From positions 27,427-91,426 of the forward strand of contig JALSQW010000007.1 in assembly GCA_026985095.1 (NCBI GenBank): a DNA stretch of 64,000 nucleotides. The letters are read 5' to 3'. A program made the translations under genes and the position numbers. Under the pieces are notes generated by a model. The model saw nothing but the letters and a program-made list of their open reading frames with translations. It was not told the DNA's origin and did no database searches. The DNA comes from Acidimicrobiia bacterium. GTDB taxonomy: Bacteria > Actinomycetota > Acidimicrobiia > Spongiisociales > UBA5794. Positions 16,419-26,120 of the stretch are shown here, piece after piece (positions within the stretch are counted from its first letter, which is position 1; every line of letters starts with the position of its first letter).

Positions 16419-18259
16419 GTGCCGATCCGTTGCCGCTTCTTCTCGGCTTCGTGCTCGGCTCTCGCGACCCTGACCGCCTCGCGTTCGGACACCTCCGGCA
16501 CCCCGGTCTCCCACCAGGCATCTCCTCCGGTCCAGGTGTAGGGGTCGGTCTCGATGACGATCACCGACGGGCCCTCTGCCGCCTTCGCCCGACAGACCGC
16601 GTCCTCGAGCTCGGCGGTGGTCTCGACCCGCTCGGCGCGGGCGCCCAGGGCGCGGGCATGGGCGACGAAGTCGACCCTGATCTCGGGGTTCCCGCGGGAA
16701 TGCTCGAGGAGGTTGTTGAACGGTGCGCCCCCCTTGAACTCCTGCAGCCGGTTGATCACCGCGAAGCCACCGTTGTCGGCGAGGATCCAGATGACCTTGA
16801 ACCCGGTGAACGCGGCAGAGAACACGTCGGAGTTGGCCATGAGATAGGACCCGTCCCCCACGAAGGCGATCACGTCGCCGCCGGGGCGGGCCATGGCAGC
16901 GCCCCAGGCACCACCGATCTCATAGCCCATGCACGAGAACCCGTATTCGCAGTCGAACGCCCCGATGGTGCGCACCCGCCACACCTTGTTGAGCTCGCCC
17001 GGGAACCCCCCGGCAGCAGCCAGCGCGTAGTCGCCGGGATCCGCCGCGCGCCCGACCGCGCCGATGACCTGGGCGTAGCTCGGGCGGGGAGCCTCGCTGG
17101 GAGCGGTCACCTCGTCGACGTAGGCGTTCCACGCGGCCATCTCCCTCCGGACACGCTGCATCCATGCGGGCGGAGCAGCCCAGTCGAGCAACGCGATATC
17201 GAGATCGTGCAGCCCACGCTGGGCGTCGGCCACCAGCGAGATCGCCCGATGCTTGGTCGAATCGAACCGCCCGACGTTGCAGGAGACGATCCGCAGATCG
17301 GGGTGCTGGAAGACGGTCCAGGACCCGGTCGTGAAGTCCTGCAAGCGGGTGCCGACCGCGAGCACCACGTCGGCGTCGGCCGCCAGGGCGTTGGCCGCCG
17401 TCGATCCCGTCACCCCCAGCGGGCCCGCGTACACCGGATCGTCCCACACCACCGTGCCTTTCCCGGCCACGGTCTCGACGACCGGGATCCGCCGACGAGC
17501 GGCGAAGTCCCGCAGGTCGTGCTCGGCCGCGGCGTAGTGGACACCGCCGCCGGCGACGATGAGCGGAGCGCGGGCCTGCGAGAGCACGGCCGCGGCCCGG
17601 TCGACCTCGCGGGGGTCTGACCCGGGACGGCGGATCTGCCAGGTTCGGGGCTCGAAGAAGCGGGCAGGGTAATCGAATGCCTCCGCCTGGACGTCCTGTG
17701 GGAGGCCGACGAAGGCCGGTCCGCAGTCCTCGGGATCGAGCATGACCGCGATCGCCTGGGGCAGGCTCTCGAGGATCTGTTCGGGCCTGGTGATGCGATC
17801 CCAGTAGCGGACGACCGCCTTGAAGGCGTCGTTGACGGTGACCGTCGGGTCGTCGAAGTGCTCGACCTGCTGGAGCACGGGATCGGGGATACGGCTGGCG
17901 AACGTGTCCCCCGCCAGGAGGAGGACCGGAAGTCGGTTGGCGTGGCCGATGCCGGCAGCGGTCACCATGTTGGCCGCCCCCGGACCGATCGACGACGTCG
18001 CGACCATGATCTGTCGCCGCCGTTTCGCCTTGGCGAAGGCGATGGCGGCCATGGCCATGGTCTGCTCGTTCTGACCTCGCCATGTGGGCAGACGGTCCCT
18101 GGCCGCCTCCAGCGCCACACCGAGAGCGGTCACGTTGCCGTGGCCGAAGATGGCGAACACCCCCGCGAAGAGGGGCAGTTCGACGTCGTCGACGACAATC
18201 CGCTGGGCCGTCATGTAGCGGACGATCGCCTCGGCGGTCGTCATCCTGATCGTCTCCAC
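16415..18259 (-). CDS. iolD: 3D-(3,5/4)-trihydroxycyclohexane-1,2-dione hydrolase (ThDP-dependent)
   Basis: 614 residues from GTG 18259, chosen because GGAGG is 6 bases upstream; GTG 18265 and ATG 18247 are alternatives. This is a three-domain ThDP enzyme. Near the N-terminus are the glutamate region (GVFAIFGHGNV) and SSIGPGAANM. The ThDP/Mg site is GDGSYLMANSDVFSA, and IolD-specific sequences include RGQNEQTMAMAAIAFAKA and EFKGGAPFNN. It opens the ring of the diketo-inositol to give 5-deoxyglucuronate. It is the first gene of the left arm, divergent from iolG. Confidence 0.93.
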   Translation of the reverse strand: METIRMTTAEAIVRYMTAQRIVVDDVELPLFAGVFAIFGHGNVTALGVALEAARDRLPTWRGQNEQTMAMAAIAFAKAKRRRQIMVATSSIGPGAANMVTAAGIGHANRLPVLLLAGDTFASRIPDPVLQQVEHFDDPTVTVNDAFKAVVRYWDRITRPEQILESLPQAIAVMLDPEDCGPAFVGLPQDVQAEAFDYPARFFEPRTWQIRRPGSDPREVDRAAAVLSQARAPLIVAGGGVHYAAAEHDLRDFAARRRIPVVETVAGKGTVVWDDPVYAGPLGVTGSTAANALAADADVVLAVGTRLQDFTTGSWTVFQHPDLRIVSCNVGRFDSTKHRAISLVADAQRGLHDLDIALLDWAAPPAWMQRVRREMAAWNAYVDEVTAPSEAPRPSYAQVIGAVGRAADPGDYALAAAGGFPGELNKVWRVRTIGAFDCEYGFSCMGYEIGGAWGAAMARPGGDVIAFVGDGSYLMANSDVFSAAFTGFKVIWILADNGGFAVINRLQEFKGGAPFNNLLEHSRGNPEIRVDFVAHARALGARAERVETTAELEDAVCRAKAAEGPSVIVIETDPYTWTGGDAWWETGVPEVSEREAVRVARAEHEAEKKRQRIGT

Positions 18260-18277
18260 GCTCACCCTCCGAACCGC

Positions 18278-18307
18278 TTGACACCCGCTCGGTCCTCACC
18301 GTATCTT
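18278..18307 (+). promoter_or_regulatory. Promoter of the iolG operon
   Basis: TTGACA (18278-18283) and TATCTT (18302-18307) are spaced 18 bases apart, a good sigma-70-type match. The predicted start of transcription is at about 18314, just in front of the operator palindrome. This is the only clean TTGACA-type promoter I see for this locus. Confidence 0.65.
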
Positions 18308-18319
18308 ACGCGGCGCGAA

Positions 18320-18333
18320 TTGGAACGTTCCAA
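18320..18333. promoter_or_regulatory. LacI-type operator between iolD and iolG
   Basis: TTGGAACGTTCCAA is a perfect 14-bp palindrome with the central CG typical of LacI/PurR-family operators. It starts about 6 bases after the predicted transcription start of iolG. On the other strand, TTGGAA within it is 19 bases from a TAAGAT hexamer that could be the -10 of the iolD promoter. Binding by the LacI protein encoded at 14437-15441 could therefore block both arms. Confidence 0.75.
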
Positions 18334-18352
18334 CGGGAGGGCGGTGTAACGG

Positions 18353-19348
18353 ATGCGGATCGGCGTCATCGGGATCGGCCGCATCGGTGCGTACCACGCG
18401 CAGCTCCTCCAGGGCATCGCCGGGGTCGACCAGGTCGTCGTCACCGACGCGGACCCCGCGCGCGCTACCACGGTCGCGGCCGAGCTCGACCTCGTCGCCG
18501 TACCCGACGTCCCTGCGTTGCTCGATCGGGTCGACGCGGTCGTCATCGCCGCCGCCACCTCCGCCCACGCCGAACTGATCGAAGCGACCATGGCCAGGGG
18601 CGTCCCGACGTTCTGCGAGAAGCCGATCTCCCTGGACCTCGACTCGACGAAACGGATCGTCGAGCTCGTCCACCGCGCCGACGTGCCCCTCCAGATGGGG
18701 TTCCAACGCCGCTTCGACCCCGGCTATCGGAGCGCCGCCGCCCTGGCCGCCGACGGCTCCCTCGGGCAGATCTACGTGATCCGCATGGCCGGGCATGATC
18801 CGGCCCCGCCCCACGAGGCCTACATCCCACAGTCGGGTGGCATCTTCCGGGATTTCTCGGTCCACGACTTCGACGCTCTGCGCTTCGTCACCGGCCAGGA
18901 GGTCGAGGAGGTCTACGCCGACGGGTCCGTGATCGCGTTCGACGTGTTCGCCAAGTACGGCGACGTCGACACCGCCGTGGCCACCCTACGCCTCACCGAC
19001 GGATCGTTGGGCATCCTGTCGGTCACCCGCCACGATCCGCTCGGCTACGACATCCGCATGGAGGTGTTCGGCTCCAAGGACTCGATCGCCGTCGGTTGGG
19101 ACGACCGCACCCCGCTCCACTCGGTCGAGCCCGGCGTCGCGCCTCCACCCGGGCCCGCCCATGCGAACTTCCAGGAACGTTTCCGGAGCGCCTACGAGGC
19201 CGAGCTCGCCTACTTCGTCGACGTCGCCGCAGGTCGCTCCCCCAACCCGTGCACCGCCGACGATGCCCTCGAGGCGCTCCGGATCGCCATCGCCGCCGAT
19301 CGCTCCCGCGCCGAACATCGCCCGGTCGAGATCGCGGAGATCGTGTGA
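18353..19348 (+). CDS. iolG: Inositol 2-dehydrogenase (Gfo/Idh/MocA family)
   Basis: 331 residues. The N-terminal Rossmann fold has GVIGIGRIGAYHA. The catalytic Lys sits in CEKPISLD. The C-terminal domain has MGFQRRFDPGY and the SVHDFDALRF His/Asp motif usual in inositol dehydrogenases. It oxidises myo-inositol to scyllo-inosose with NAD. GGGAGG precedes the ATG. First gene of the right arm; iolE follows with a GTGA overlap. Substrate assignment rests on both sequence and the surrounding iol genes. Confidence 0.9.
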   Translation: MRIGVIGIGRIGAYHAQLLQGIAGVDQVVVTDADPARATTVAAELDLVAVPDVPALLDRVDAVVIAAATSAHAELIEATMARGVPTFCEKPISLDLDSTKRIVELVHRADVPLQMGFQRRFDPGYRSAAALAADGSLGQIYVIRMAGHDPAPPHEAYIPQSGGIFRDFSVHDFDALRFVTGQEVEEVYADGSVIAFDVFAKYGDVDTAVATLRLTDGSLGILSVTRHDPLGYDIRMEVFGSKDSIAVGWDDRTPLHSVEPGVAPPPGPAHANFQERFRSAYEAELAYFVDVAAGRSPNPCTADDALEALRIAIAADRSRAEHRPVEIAEIV

Positions 19349-20304
19349 AGTCGATCGCCGACCGCATCGCCGCTGCCCCCATCACCTGGGGGGTCTGCGA
19401 GGTGCCCGGATGGGGCCACCAGATCTCCGCCGAACGCTTCCTCGCGGACATCCGAGCCCTCGGCATCCACGCCACCGAGCTGGGACCCGACGGCTTCCTT
19501 CCCACCGACCCCCATCGCCTCGCCGAGCTCCTCGACCGCTACGGCGCCCGCGTCGTCGCCGGCTTCGTGCCCGCGGTCCTGTACCGAAAGGACCTCCTCG
19601 ACGATCAACTCGCCTACGTCCACCGGGCCGCCTCCACCCTTGCCGGAGTCGGCGCCGAGATCATGGTCCTCGGACCCGACGCCGCCACCAGCGGCTATGA
19701 AGAACGGATCCGCATGGACGATGCCGACTGGAAGACCTTCGGCGACGGCCTCGCCGACGTGCGGCGCATCGCCGGCGACGCCGGTCTCCACGTCGCGCTG
19801 CATCCTCACTGGGGGATGGTCATCGAGACCGCGGACGAGATCGAGCGGCTCTTGCACACCACCGACGTCGACCTCTGCCTGGACACCGGTCATCTCGCCC
19901 TGGCAGGTGCCGACCCGCGCGAGATGGTCCGCCGCTTCGGCGACAGGGTCGCCCACATGCACCTCAAGGACCTCGACCCCGCCATCGCCGGCCGGGTCCG
20001 CACCGGTGCCATCGGCTACCGCGACGCCGTGGCCCGCGGCCTCTACCGCCCCCTCGGCCAAGGAGGGATCGACATCGTCGGCGTCGTCACCGAACTCGAC
20101 CGACACGGATACGGCGGCTGGTGGGTGCTCGAACAGGACACCGTCCTGGCCGACGCCGAACCCGACGTCGAAGCCGGTCGGCTGGCCGCAGCCGCCAGCT
20201 ACCGGTTCCTCATCGAGATCACCGGCCGCAACGGCCGGAACGGTCGTTCCCCGGTGAAACCGGAGGACGGATACGCAGGGACGGCTCCCCGTGGAGCCAC
20301 CTGA
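19345..20304 (+). CDS. iolE: Inosose dehydratase / sugar isomerase of the IolE type
   Basis: 319 residues from GTG 19345, overlapping the iolG stop. This is a TIM-barrel of the xylose-isomerase-like family. Metal ligands are visible: Glu in HATELGPDG, Asp/His in [11 protein letters not shown], His in AHMHLKDLD and Glu in [23 protein letters not shown] at the N-terminus is close to IolE, which dehydrates scyllo-inosose to the diketone used by IolD. A ~25-residue basic tail ([17 protein letters not shown]) is extra. IolI-like isomerase activity cannot be excluded. Confidence 0.87.
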   Translation: MKSIADRIAAAPITWGVCEVPGWGHQISAERFLADIRALGIHATELGPDGFLPTDPHRLAELLDRYGARVVAGFVPAVLYRKDLLDDQLAYVHRAASTLAGVGAEIMVLGPDAATSGYEERIRMDDADWKTFGDGLADVRRIAGDAGLHVALHPHWGMVIETADEIERLLHTTDVDLCLDTGHLALAGADPREMVRRFGDRVAHMHLKDLDPAIAGRVRTGAIGYRDAVARGLYRPLGQGGIDIVGVVTELDRHGYGGWWVLEQDTVLADAEPDVEAGRLAAAASYRFLIEITGRNGRNGRSPVKPEDGYAGTAPRGAT

Positions 20305-20320
20305 GAGGAGGAGAGAGAAC

Positions 20321-21334
20321 GTGAGACGCAAACTATGGATCGCCCTCGTCCTGGCGCTCGGCCTCGTGGCCGCCGCGTGCAGCTCGGGAGGCACCACCAC
20401 CACCGCCGGAAGCACCGGCACGACCGCGGGCGGCGACGACGGCGCAGTCAGCCAGCGGAGCTATCGCTTCGTCGTCGTGTCGCACGGCCAGGCATCCGAC
20501 CCGTTCTGGTCGGTCGCCGCCAACGGCGTCAAGCAAGCAGCCGAGGACATGGGTGTCGAGGTCGAGTACCAGGCTCCCGGGACGTTCGACATGGTCGAGA
20601 TGAGCCAGATCATCGACGCCGCCGTCGCCTCGAACCCGGACGGCCTGGTCGTCACCATCCCCGACGCCGACGCCCTCGGACCCTCGATCAAGGCCGCCGT
20701 GGCCGCCGGGATCCCCGTCATCTCGATGAACTCGGGAAGTGACGTGTTCCAGGACCTCGGGGTCAAGGTGCACGTCGGCCAGACCGAGTACGAAGCGGGG
20801 CTCCTCGCCGGACAGCGGTTCGCCGAAGAAGGCGTCACCAACGCCATCTGCATCAACCAGGAGGTCGGCAACGTCGCCCTCGACCTGCGCTGCCAGGGAT
20901 TCGAGGACGGCCTCGGCAGCCCCGTGAAGGTGGTCCCCGTCGACCTCGCCGACCCGACCGGCGCCCAAGAGGCCGTTTCTGCCGAGCTGCAGGCCAACGC
21001 CGGCATCGACGGCATCTTGACCCTCGGTCCGACCGGCGCCGAGCCGACGCTCGCTGCGCTCGATCAGGCAGGACAGCTCGGAACGATCAAGTTCGCCACC
21101 TTCGACCTGTCACCGAAGGTGCTCGAGGAGATCCAGAACGGCAACATGCTGTTCGCCATCGACCAGGCGCAGTACCTCCAGGGGTACCTGCCCATCGTCC
21201 TGCTGACCCAGTTCCTCGAAACCGGAGCATTGCCGCTCGGTTCCGTCGACCGGGTCATCCTGACCGGCCCACAGTTCGTCACCAAGGACAACGCGGCCGA
21301 CGTCGTCAAGTTCGCGGAGCAGGGTCTCCGCTGA
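20321..21334 (+). CDS. Sugar ABC transporter substrate-binding lipoprotein
   Basis: 337 residues from GTG 20321, with GAGAGGAGGAG just upstream. The lipobox (VAAACSSGG) is followed by a Thr/Gly linker. A type-1 periplasmic-binding fold of the ribose/inositol class (RbsB-like) follows, with [21 protein letters not shown] and [18 protein letters not shown]. Its place between iolE and the permease makes inositol or a stereoisomer the likely ligand (inference). A strong hairpin after its stop probably raises its expression over that of the permease. Confidence 0.9.
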   Translation: MRRKLWIALVLALGLVAAACSSGGTTTTAGSTGTTAGGDDGAVSQRSYRFVVVSHGQASDPFWSVAANGVKQAAEDMGVEVEYQAPGTFDMVEMSQIIDAAVASNPDGLVVTIPDADALGPSIKAAVAAGIPVISMNSGSDVFQDLGVKVHVGQTEYEAGLLAGQRFAEEGVTNAICINQEVGNVALDLRCQGFEDGLGSPVKVVPVDLADPTGAQEAVSAELQANAGIDGILTLGPTGAEPTLAALDQAGQLGTIKFATFDLSPKVLEEIQNGNMLFAIDQAQYLQGYLPIVLLTQFLETGALPLGSVDRVILTGPQFVTKDNAADVVKFAEQGLR

Positions 21335-21344
21335 CCGCCACCTG

Positions 21345-21377
21345 AAGGAGGGTCCGCCGTCGAGGCGGACCCTCCTT
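21345..21377 (+). terminator. Intra-operon hairpin between binding protein and permease
   Basis: A perfect 14-bp stem (AAGGAGGGTCCGCC/GGCGGACCCTCCTT) closes a 5-base loop. There is no long T-tract, so it should act as a partial terminator or an mRNA-stabilising 3' end for the binding-protein transcript. Such structures commonly set a high binding-protein to permease ratio. Confidence 0.7.
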
Positions 21378-21414
21378 CGGTACAGTCGGAACACCGCTCG
21401 AGGAGGGAGCATCC

Positions 21415-22481
21415 GTGACCACCGGCACCGCACCACCACCCGTCACCGAACACGACGAACGGCTCCGCAAGGTCGGCCGGATGTCGCGACTCCTGTCCCG
21501 CCCCGAGCTCGGCGCCGTCGTGGGAGCCGTCCTCGTCTACCTGTTCTTCGCGGTCATCGCCTTCGACAACAACTTCGTGAGTTGGGGGTCCCTGTCGTCG
21601 ATCCTCAACGCCGCCGCACCGCTCGGCATCCTGTCGGCTGCCGTCGCCATGTTGATGATCGCCGGCGAGTTCGACCTGTCCATCGGCTCGATCGTCGGGT
21701 TCGCCGGGATGACGATCATGGTGCTCGTCACCAACCCCGACCAGGGAGGGTTCGGCTGGACCCTCTGGCCGGCCATCGTCGTCGCTCTGGCCTTCGCCCT
21801 GACGATCGGCTGGTTCAACGGCATCCTCGTCGTCACCACCAAGCTCCCGTCGTTCATCGTCACCCTCGGCACGCTGTTCATCTTCCGCGGCCTCACGATC
21901 GCCCTGACCCGGACGATCACCAACCGGACCCAGCTCGGGGGCCTCGACGAGGTGAGCGGCTACGACCTCGCCCAGAAGGTGTTCGCATCGTCCATCACCA
22001 TCGGCGGCGGACGGTTCTCCATCGCCATCCTCTGGTGGGTGCTCCTGGTCGTCGTCTCCACCTGGGTGCTCCTCAAGATGACCTGGGGGAACTGGATCTT
22101 CGGCGTCGGCGGCGACCCGAACGCGGCCCGCAACGTCGGCGTCCCCGTCGACAAGGTGAGGATCGCCCTGTTCATGACCACCGCCTTCTCGGCCTGGCTC
22201 GTTGCGGTCATCCAGGCCGTGCAGTTCACCGGCGCCGACACGTTGCGCGGCACCGGGCAGGAGTTCCAAGCCATCATCGCCGCCGTCGTCGGCGGCACCC
22301 TGCTCACCGGCGGGTACGGGTCGGCCGTCGGTGCGGCATTCGGTGCCTTCATCTTCGCCATGGTCAAGCAAGGCATCCGGATCACCGGCGTCGACGGCGA
22401 CTGGTTCCAGGTCTTCGTCGGTGCCGTCCTCGTCATCGCGGTCATCTTCAACAACTACATCCGGCAGAAGGCGGTGAAGAA

Positions 22482-22485
<4 letters not shown>
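21415..22485 (+). CDS. Sugar ABC transporter permease (RbsC/XylH type)
   Basis: 356 residues from GTG 21415, with GAGGAGGG upstream. About ten hydrophobic helices are visible. The family signature appears as [23 protein letters not shown], and [17 protein letters not shown] and the later [14 protein letters not shown] also match ribose/xylose-class permeases. It forms the membrane channel for the binding protein upstream and the ATPase downstream, whose GTG overlaps this stop. Confidence 0.92.
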
Positions 22486-23368
<883 letters not shown>

Positions 23369-23372
<4 letters not shown>

Positions 23373-24316
23373 CCACACCGCTCGACGTCATCACGATCGG
23401 GCGGGTCTCGGTCGACCTCTACCCGCAGCAGCACCGGGTCCCACTCGAGGAGGTGCGGAGCTTCGCCAAGTCCCTCGGTGGGACCGCTACGAACGTTGCG
23501 GTGGCCGCCGCCCGCTACGGCCACCGCACCGCGGTGGTGACCAAGGTCGGGAACGACCCCTTCGGCCGCTACGTCCGGAAGGCCCTCGCGGGGTTCGGGG
23601 TCGACGATCGGTGGGTTGGAACCGATCCGACGCTGCGCACCCCCCTCGTGTTCTGCGAGGTATGGCCCCCCGACCGTTTCCCGCTCCTGTTCTATCGAGA
23701 ACCCAAGGCGCCCGACATGAACCTCACCCTCGGCGACCTCGACCTCGATGCCGTGATGCGCGCGTCGATCCTGTGGACCACGGGGACCCGCCTGTCGGAC
23801 GAACCAAGCCGATCGACGACGTTCGCCGCCCTCGCAACCCGGGAACGGTCCGGCATCACCATCCACGATCTCGACTATCGCCCCATGTTCTGGACGTCGC
23901 GCGAGGAGGCCGGGGCCCAGCAGCGCCGCGCCCTGCGCTACGCGACGGTCGCGGTGGGCAACCAGGACGAGTGCGCCGTCGCCGTCGGCCCCGGTGAGCC
24001 CGAGACCCAGGCGCGGCGACTCCTCGACCTCGGTCTCGACCTGGCGATCGTGAAACTCGGCCCCGAAGGCGTCCTCGTCGCGTGGGGGGACCGGACCGAG
24101 CACGTCGCCCCGGTGAGCATCGACGTCGTCTGCGGACTCGGGGCCGGCGACGCCTTCGGCGGTGCCTTGTGTCACGGGCTCCTCGAAGGCTGGGACCCGG
24201 TCGAAACCGTCACCTTCGCCAACGCCGCCGGAGCTCACGTCGCCGCGCGCCTGGGATGCGCCGACGAGATGCCCACCGAATCCGAGGTGCGGCAACTCCT
24301 GGAGGGTGCCGCATGA
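23369..24316 (+). CDS. iolC: 5-dehydro-2-deoxygluconokinase
   Basis: 315 residues, PfkB/ribokinase fold, starting at GTG 23369 overlapped with the ATPase stop. The N-terminus ([14 protein letters not shown]) and [20 protein letters not shown] are typical of IolC. The catalytic Asp is at about 261 in [11 protein letters not shown]. It phosphorylates 2-deoxy-5-keto-gluconate. It is a single-domain IolC and lacks the C-terminal aldolase-like DUF2090 domain that many proteobacterial IolC proteins carry. Last gene of the continuous right arm. Confidence 0.92.
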
Positions 24317-24321
24317 GCGCC

Positions 24322-24861
24322 TCAGCCACCCTCGGCCCAGCGCGCGACCACCTCGATCGCCTCGTCCGAGACCGGGACGCGACCGACGTTGATCGTCCGC
24401 TCCCCTCGCACGTGGGCCACCACCGCCTCGGCCCAGTGCTCCGATGGGGTCGCGAACCAGTCGCCCTCCCCGAACCAGGGGGTTCCCGACGGGAAGCCCT
24501 CGGCGACGAGGAAAGCCTCCCGCACGGAAGGCTGATCCGGACAGGCGAACTCCAGATGATGGCCCACCTCGTGCACGATCGACGCCGACAGGTTCGGGGC
24601 GGTGCCCGGAGCCCGGACCACGATCCGACGCCCGTCGGGAACGTACCGGGCCCGATCCGGGAGGTCCCATGCCACGTCCAGCTCGAGGCCGACCAGACAC
24701 CCGCGTCGAGCCGGGAACGCCGCCACGACCTCTTCCCACACCTCGGCGCCGAGCATCCTCAGATCGTCGGGCACCTCGCTGCTCATCGCCAAGCGAGGCT
24801 CCCCGACCGAACAGGCGGCCGCCATGAGGGCGGCCACCACGACCCAGCCGATCCAACGCAT
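24322..24861 (-). CDS. HExxH-motif lipoprotein (putative zinc metalloprotease-like)
   Basis: 179 residues from ATG 24861, with a GTGAGG ribosome site; GTG 24870 is an alternative. The signal peptide ends in a lipobox (MAAACSVGE). The mature part contains SIVHEVGHHLEFAC, a zinc-peptidase-like HExxH motif, and a downstream W-F-A-T-P-S-E-H-W-A-E-A segment that could supply the third ligand. No named family is recognised. It lies antisense inside the inositol locus, 5 bases from the iolC stop and divergent from iolB. Confidence 0.7.
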   Translation of the reverse strand: MRWIGWVVVAALMAAACSVGEPRLAMSSEVPDDLRMLGAEVWEEVVAAFPARRGCLVGLELDVAWDLPDRARYVPDGRRIVVRAPGTAPNLSASIVHEVGHHLEFACPDQPSVREAFLVAEGFPSGTPWFGEGDWFATPSEHWAEAVVAHVRGERTINVGRVPVSDEAIEVVARWAEGG

Positions 24862-24914
24862 ACGCCTCACCGTAGACCGTCCACCACCCCACCGGCCCCG
24901 GTGAGGTGTCGAAC

Positions 24915-25748
24915 ATGACGGGCCGTTTCCATCCCCAGGCAACGCGCATCCAGCCGGGATCCGGCTCCGCCCTCACCTATGCCGGACTCGAGATCGTCAC
25001 ACTCTCTCGGGGCGAGACCCACCGGTGGCAGACCGGTCCCGATGAGACCGCCGTCGTGCCACTGGCGGGGGCAGCCATCGTGACCGTCGACGGCACCGCG
25101 TTCGAGCTCGAAGGGCGCGAGAGCGTCTTCACCGGCCCCACCGACTTCGTCTACACGCCGATCGGCGCGACCGGGACGATCACCGCCACGCGGCCCGGGA
25201 GGTTCGCGCTGTGTCGGGCCAGAACCGACCAACGGCTCGAGCCGTATCGGGTCGCCGCGTCGGCCGTTCCGGTCGAAGTCCGCGGCGGAGGGCCTGCGAC
25301 CCGCCAGATCAACAACTTCCTCGCCGCCGGCGTCCACGACGCGGCCAAGCTCATCGCCGTGGAGGTCATCACCCCGTCGGGCGGATGGTCGTCGTATCCG
25401 CCCCACAAGCACGACGAGTTCACCGCCGACGAGGTCGCCCTGGAGGAGATCTACTACTTCGAGATCGCCGCCGAGGGGTTCGGGTTCTTCACCGCCTATA
25501 CGGCCGATGGCACCATCGCCGACACGGTGACGGTACGGACGGGCGATGCCTACCTCGTACCCGACGGCTACCACGGTCCCGCCGCGGCCGCTCCTGGCTA
25601 CCACATGTACTACCTGAACGTCATGGCCGGACCCGGGGACGAACGGGTGTGGCGATTCTGCGACGACCCGGCCCACGCCGGGCTCCGACAGTGGCTCGAC
25701 ACCCTTCCCCCCGATCCTCGCCTTCCGATGATGCGACCAAGGAGCTGA
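24915..25748 (+). CDS. iolB: 5-deoxy-glucuronate isomerase
   Basis: 277 residues from ATG 24915, which has GGTGAGG 8 bases upstream; GTG 24906 is an alternative. This is a bicupin fold. The C-terminal cupin has the metal motif PPHKHDE...LEEIYYFE with a later PDGYHGP His. It converts 5-deoxy-glucuronate to 2-deoxy-5-keto-gluconate, the step between IolD and IolC. It is separated from iolC by the antisense lipoprotein, so it needs its own promoter or read-through. Confidence 0.92.
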   Translation: MTGRFHPQATRIQPGSGSALTYAGLEIVTLSRGETHRWQTGPDETAVVPLAGAAIVTVDGTAFELEGRESVFTGPTDFVYTPIGATGTITATRPGRFALCRARTDQRLEPYRVAASAVPVEVRGGGPATRQINNFLAAGVHDAAKLIAVEVITPSGGWSSYPPHKHDEFTADEVALEEIYYFEIAAEGFGFFTAYTADGTIADTVTVRTGDAYLVPDGYHGPAAAAPGYHMYYLNVMAGPGDERVWRFCDDPAHAGLRQWLDTLPPDPRLPMMRPRS

Positions 25749-25751
25749 CCG

Positions 25752-26120
25752 ATGCAAGACCTGACGTTCGTCCTCGCCGCCGACCACGAACCCGCCGACC
25801 TGTGGTCCGTGTTCGGCGAAGCGGGGATCACGATGGAAGCCGCCTGCATGTTCCCCCGCCTCGAAGGACGGATCGTCCACACGGTCGTGAGCGACGAAGA
25901 CGCCGACGTCGCCACCGACGCGCTGCGACGAGCCGGCTACCTTCCCCTCGACCGGCGACCGGTCCTGGTGGCCTCCATCGAGCCCAAACCCGGCGAACTG
26001 GGTCGGCTGGCGAAGCGGATCAGCGACGCCGGGGCCCGCATCTACATCCTGTACATGGCGGTGGGCAACCGGGTGGTGATCGGCGCCGACGATCTGGAAG
26101 CAGCTCGATCGGCGCTCTGA
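25752..26120 (+). CDS. ACT-domain-like small protein
   Basis: 122 residues, ATG 4 bases after the iolB stop. The sequence looks like two tandem ACT-like halves: LTFVLAADHEPADLWSVFGEAGITMEAA and VASIEPKPGELGRLAKRISDAGARIYILYMAV. ACT domains bind small ligands and usually regulate enzymes. A free-standing one in an inositol operon is unusual, and its partner is unknown. It ends one base before the stop of the convergent giant coiled-coil gene. Confidence 0.72.
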   Translation: MQDLTFVLAADHEPADLWSVFGEAGITMEAACMFPRLEGRIVHTVVSDEDADVATDALRRAGYLPLDRRPVLVASIEPKPGELGRLAKRISDAGARIYILYMAVGNRVVIGADDLEAARSAL

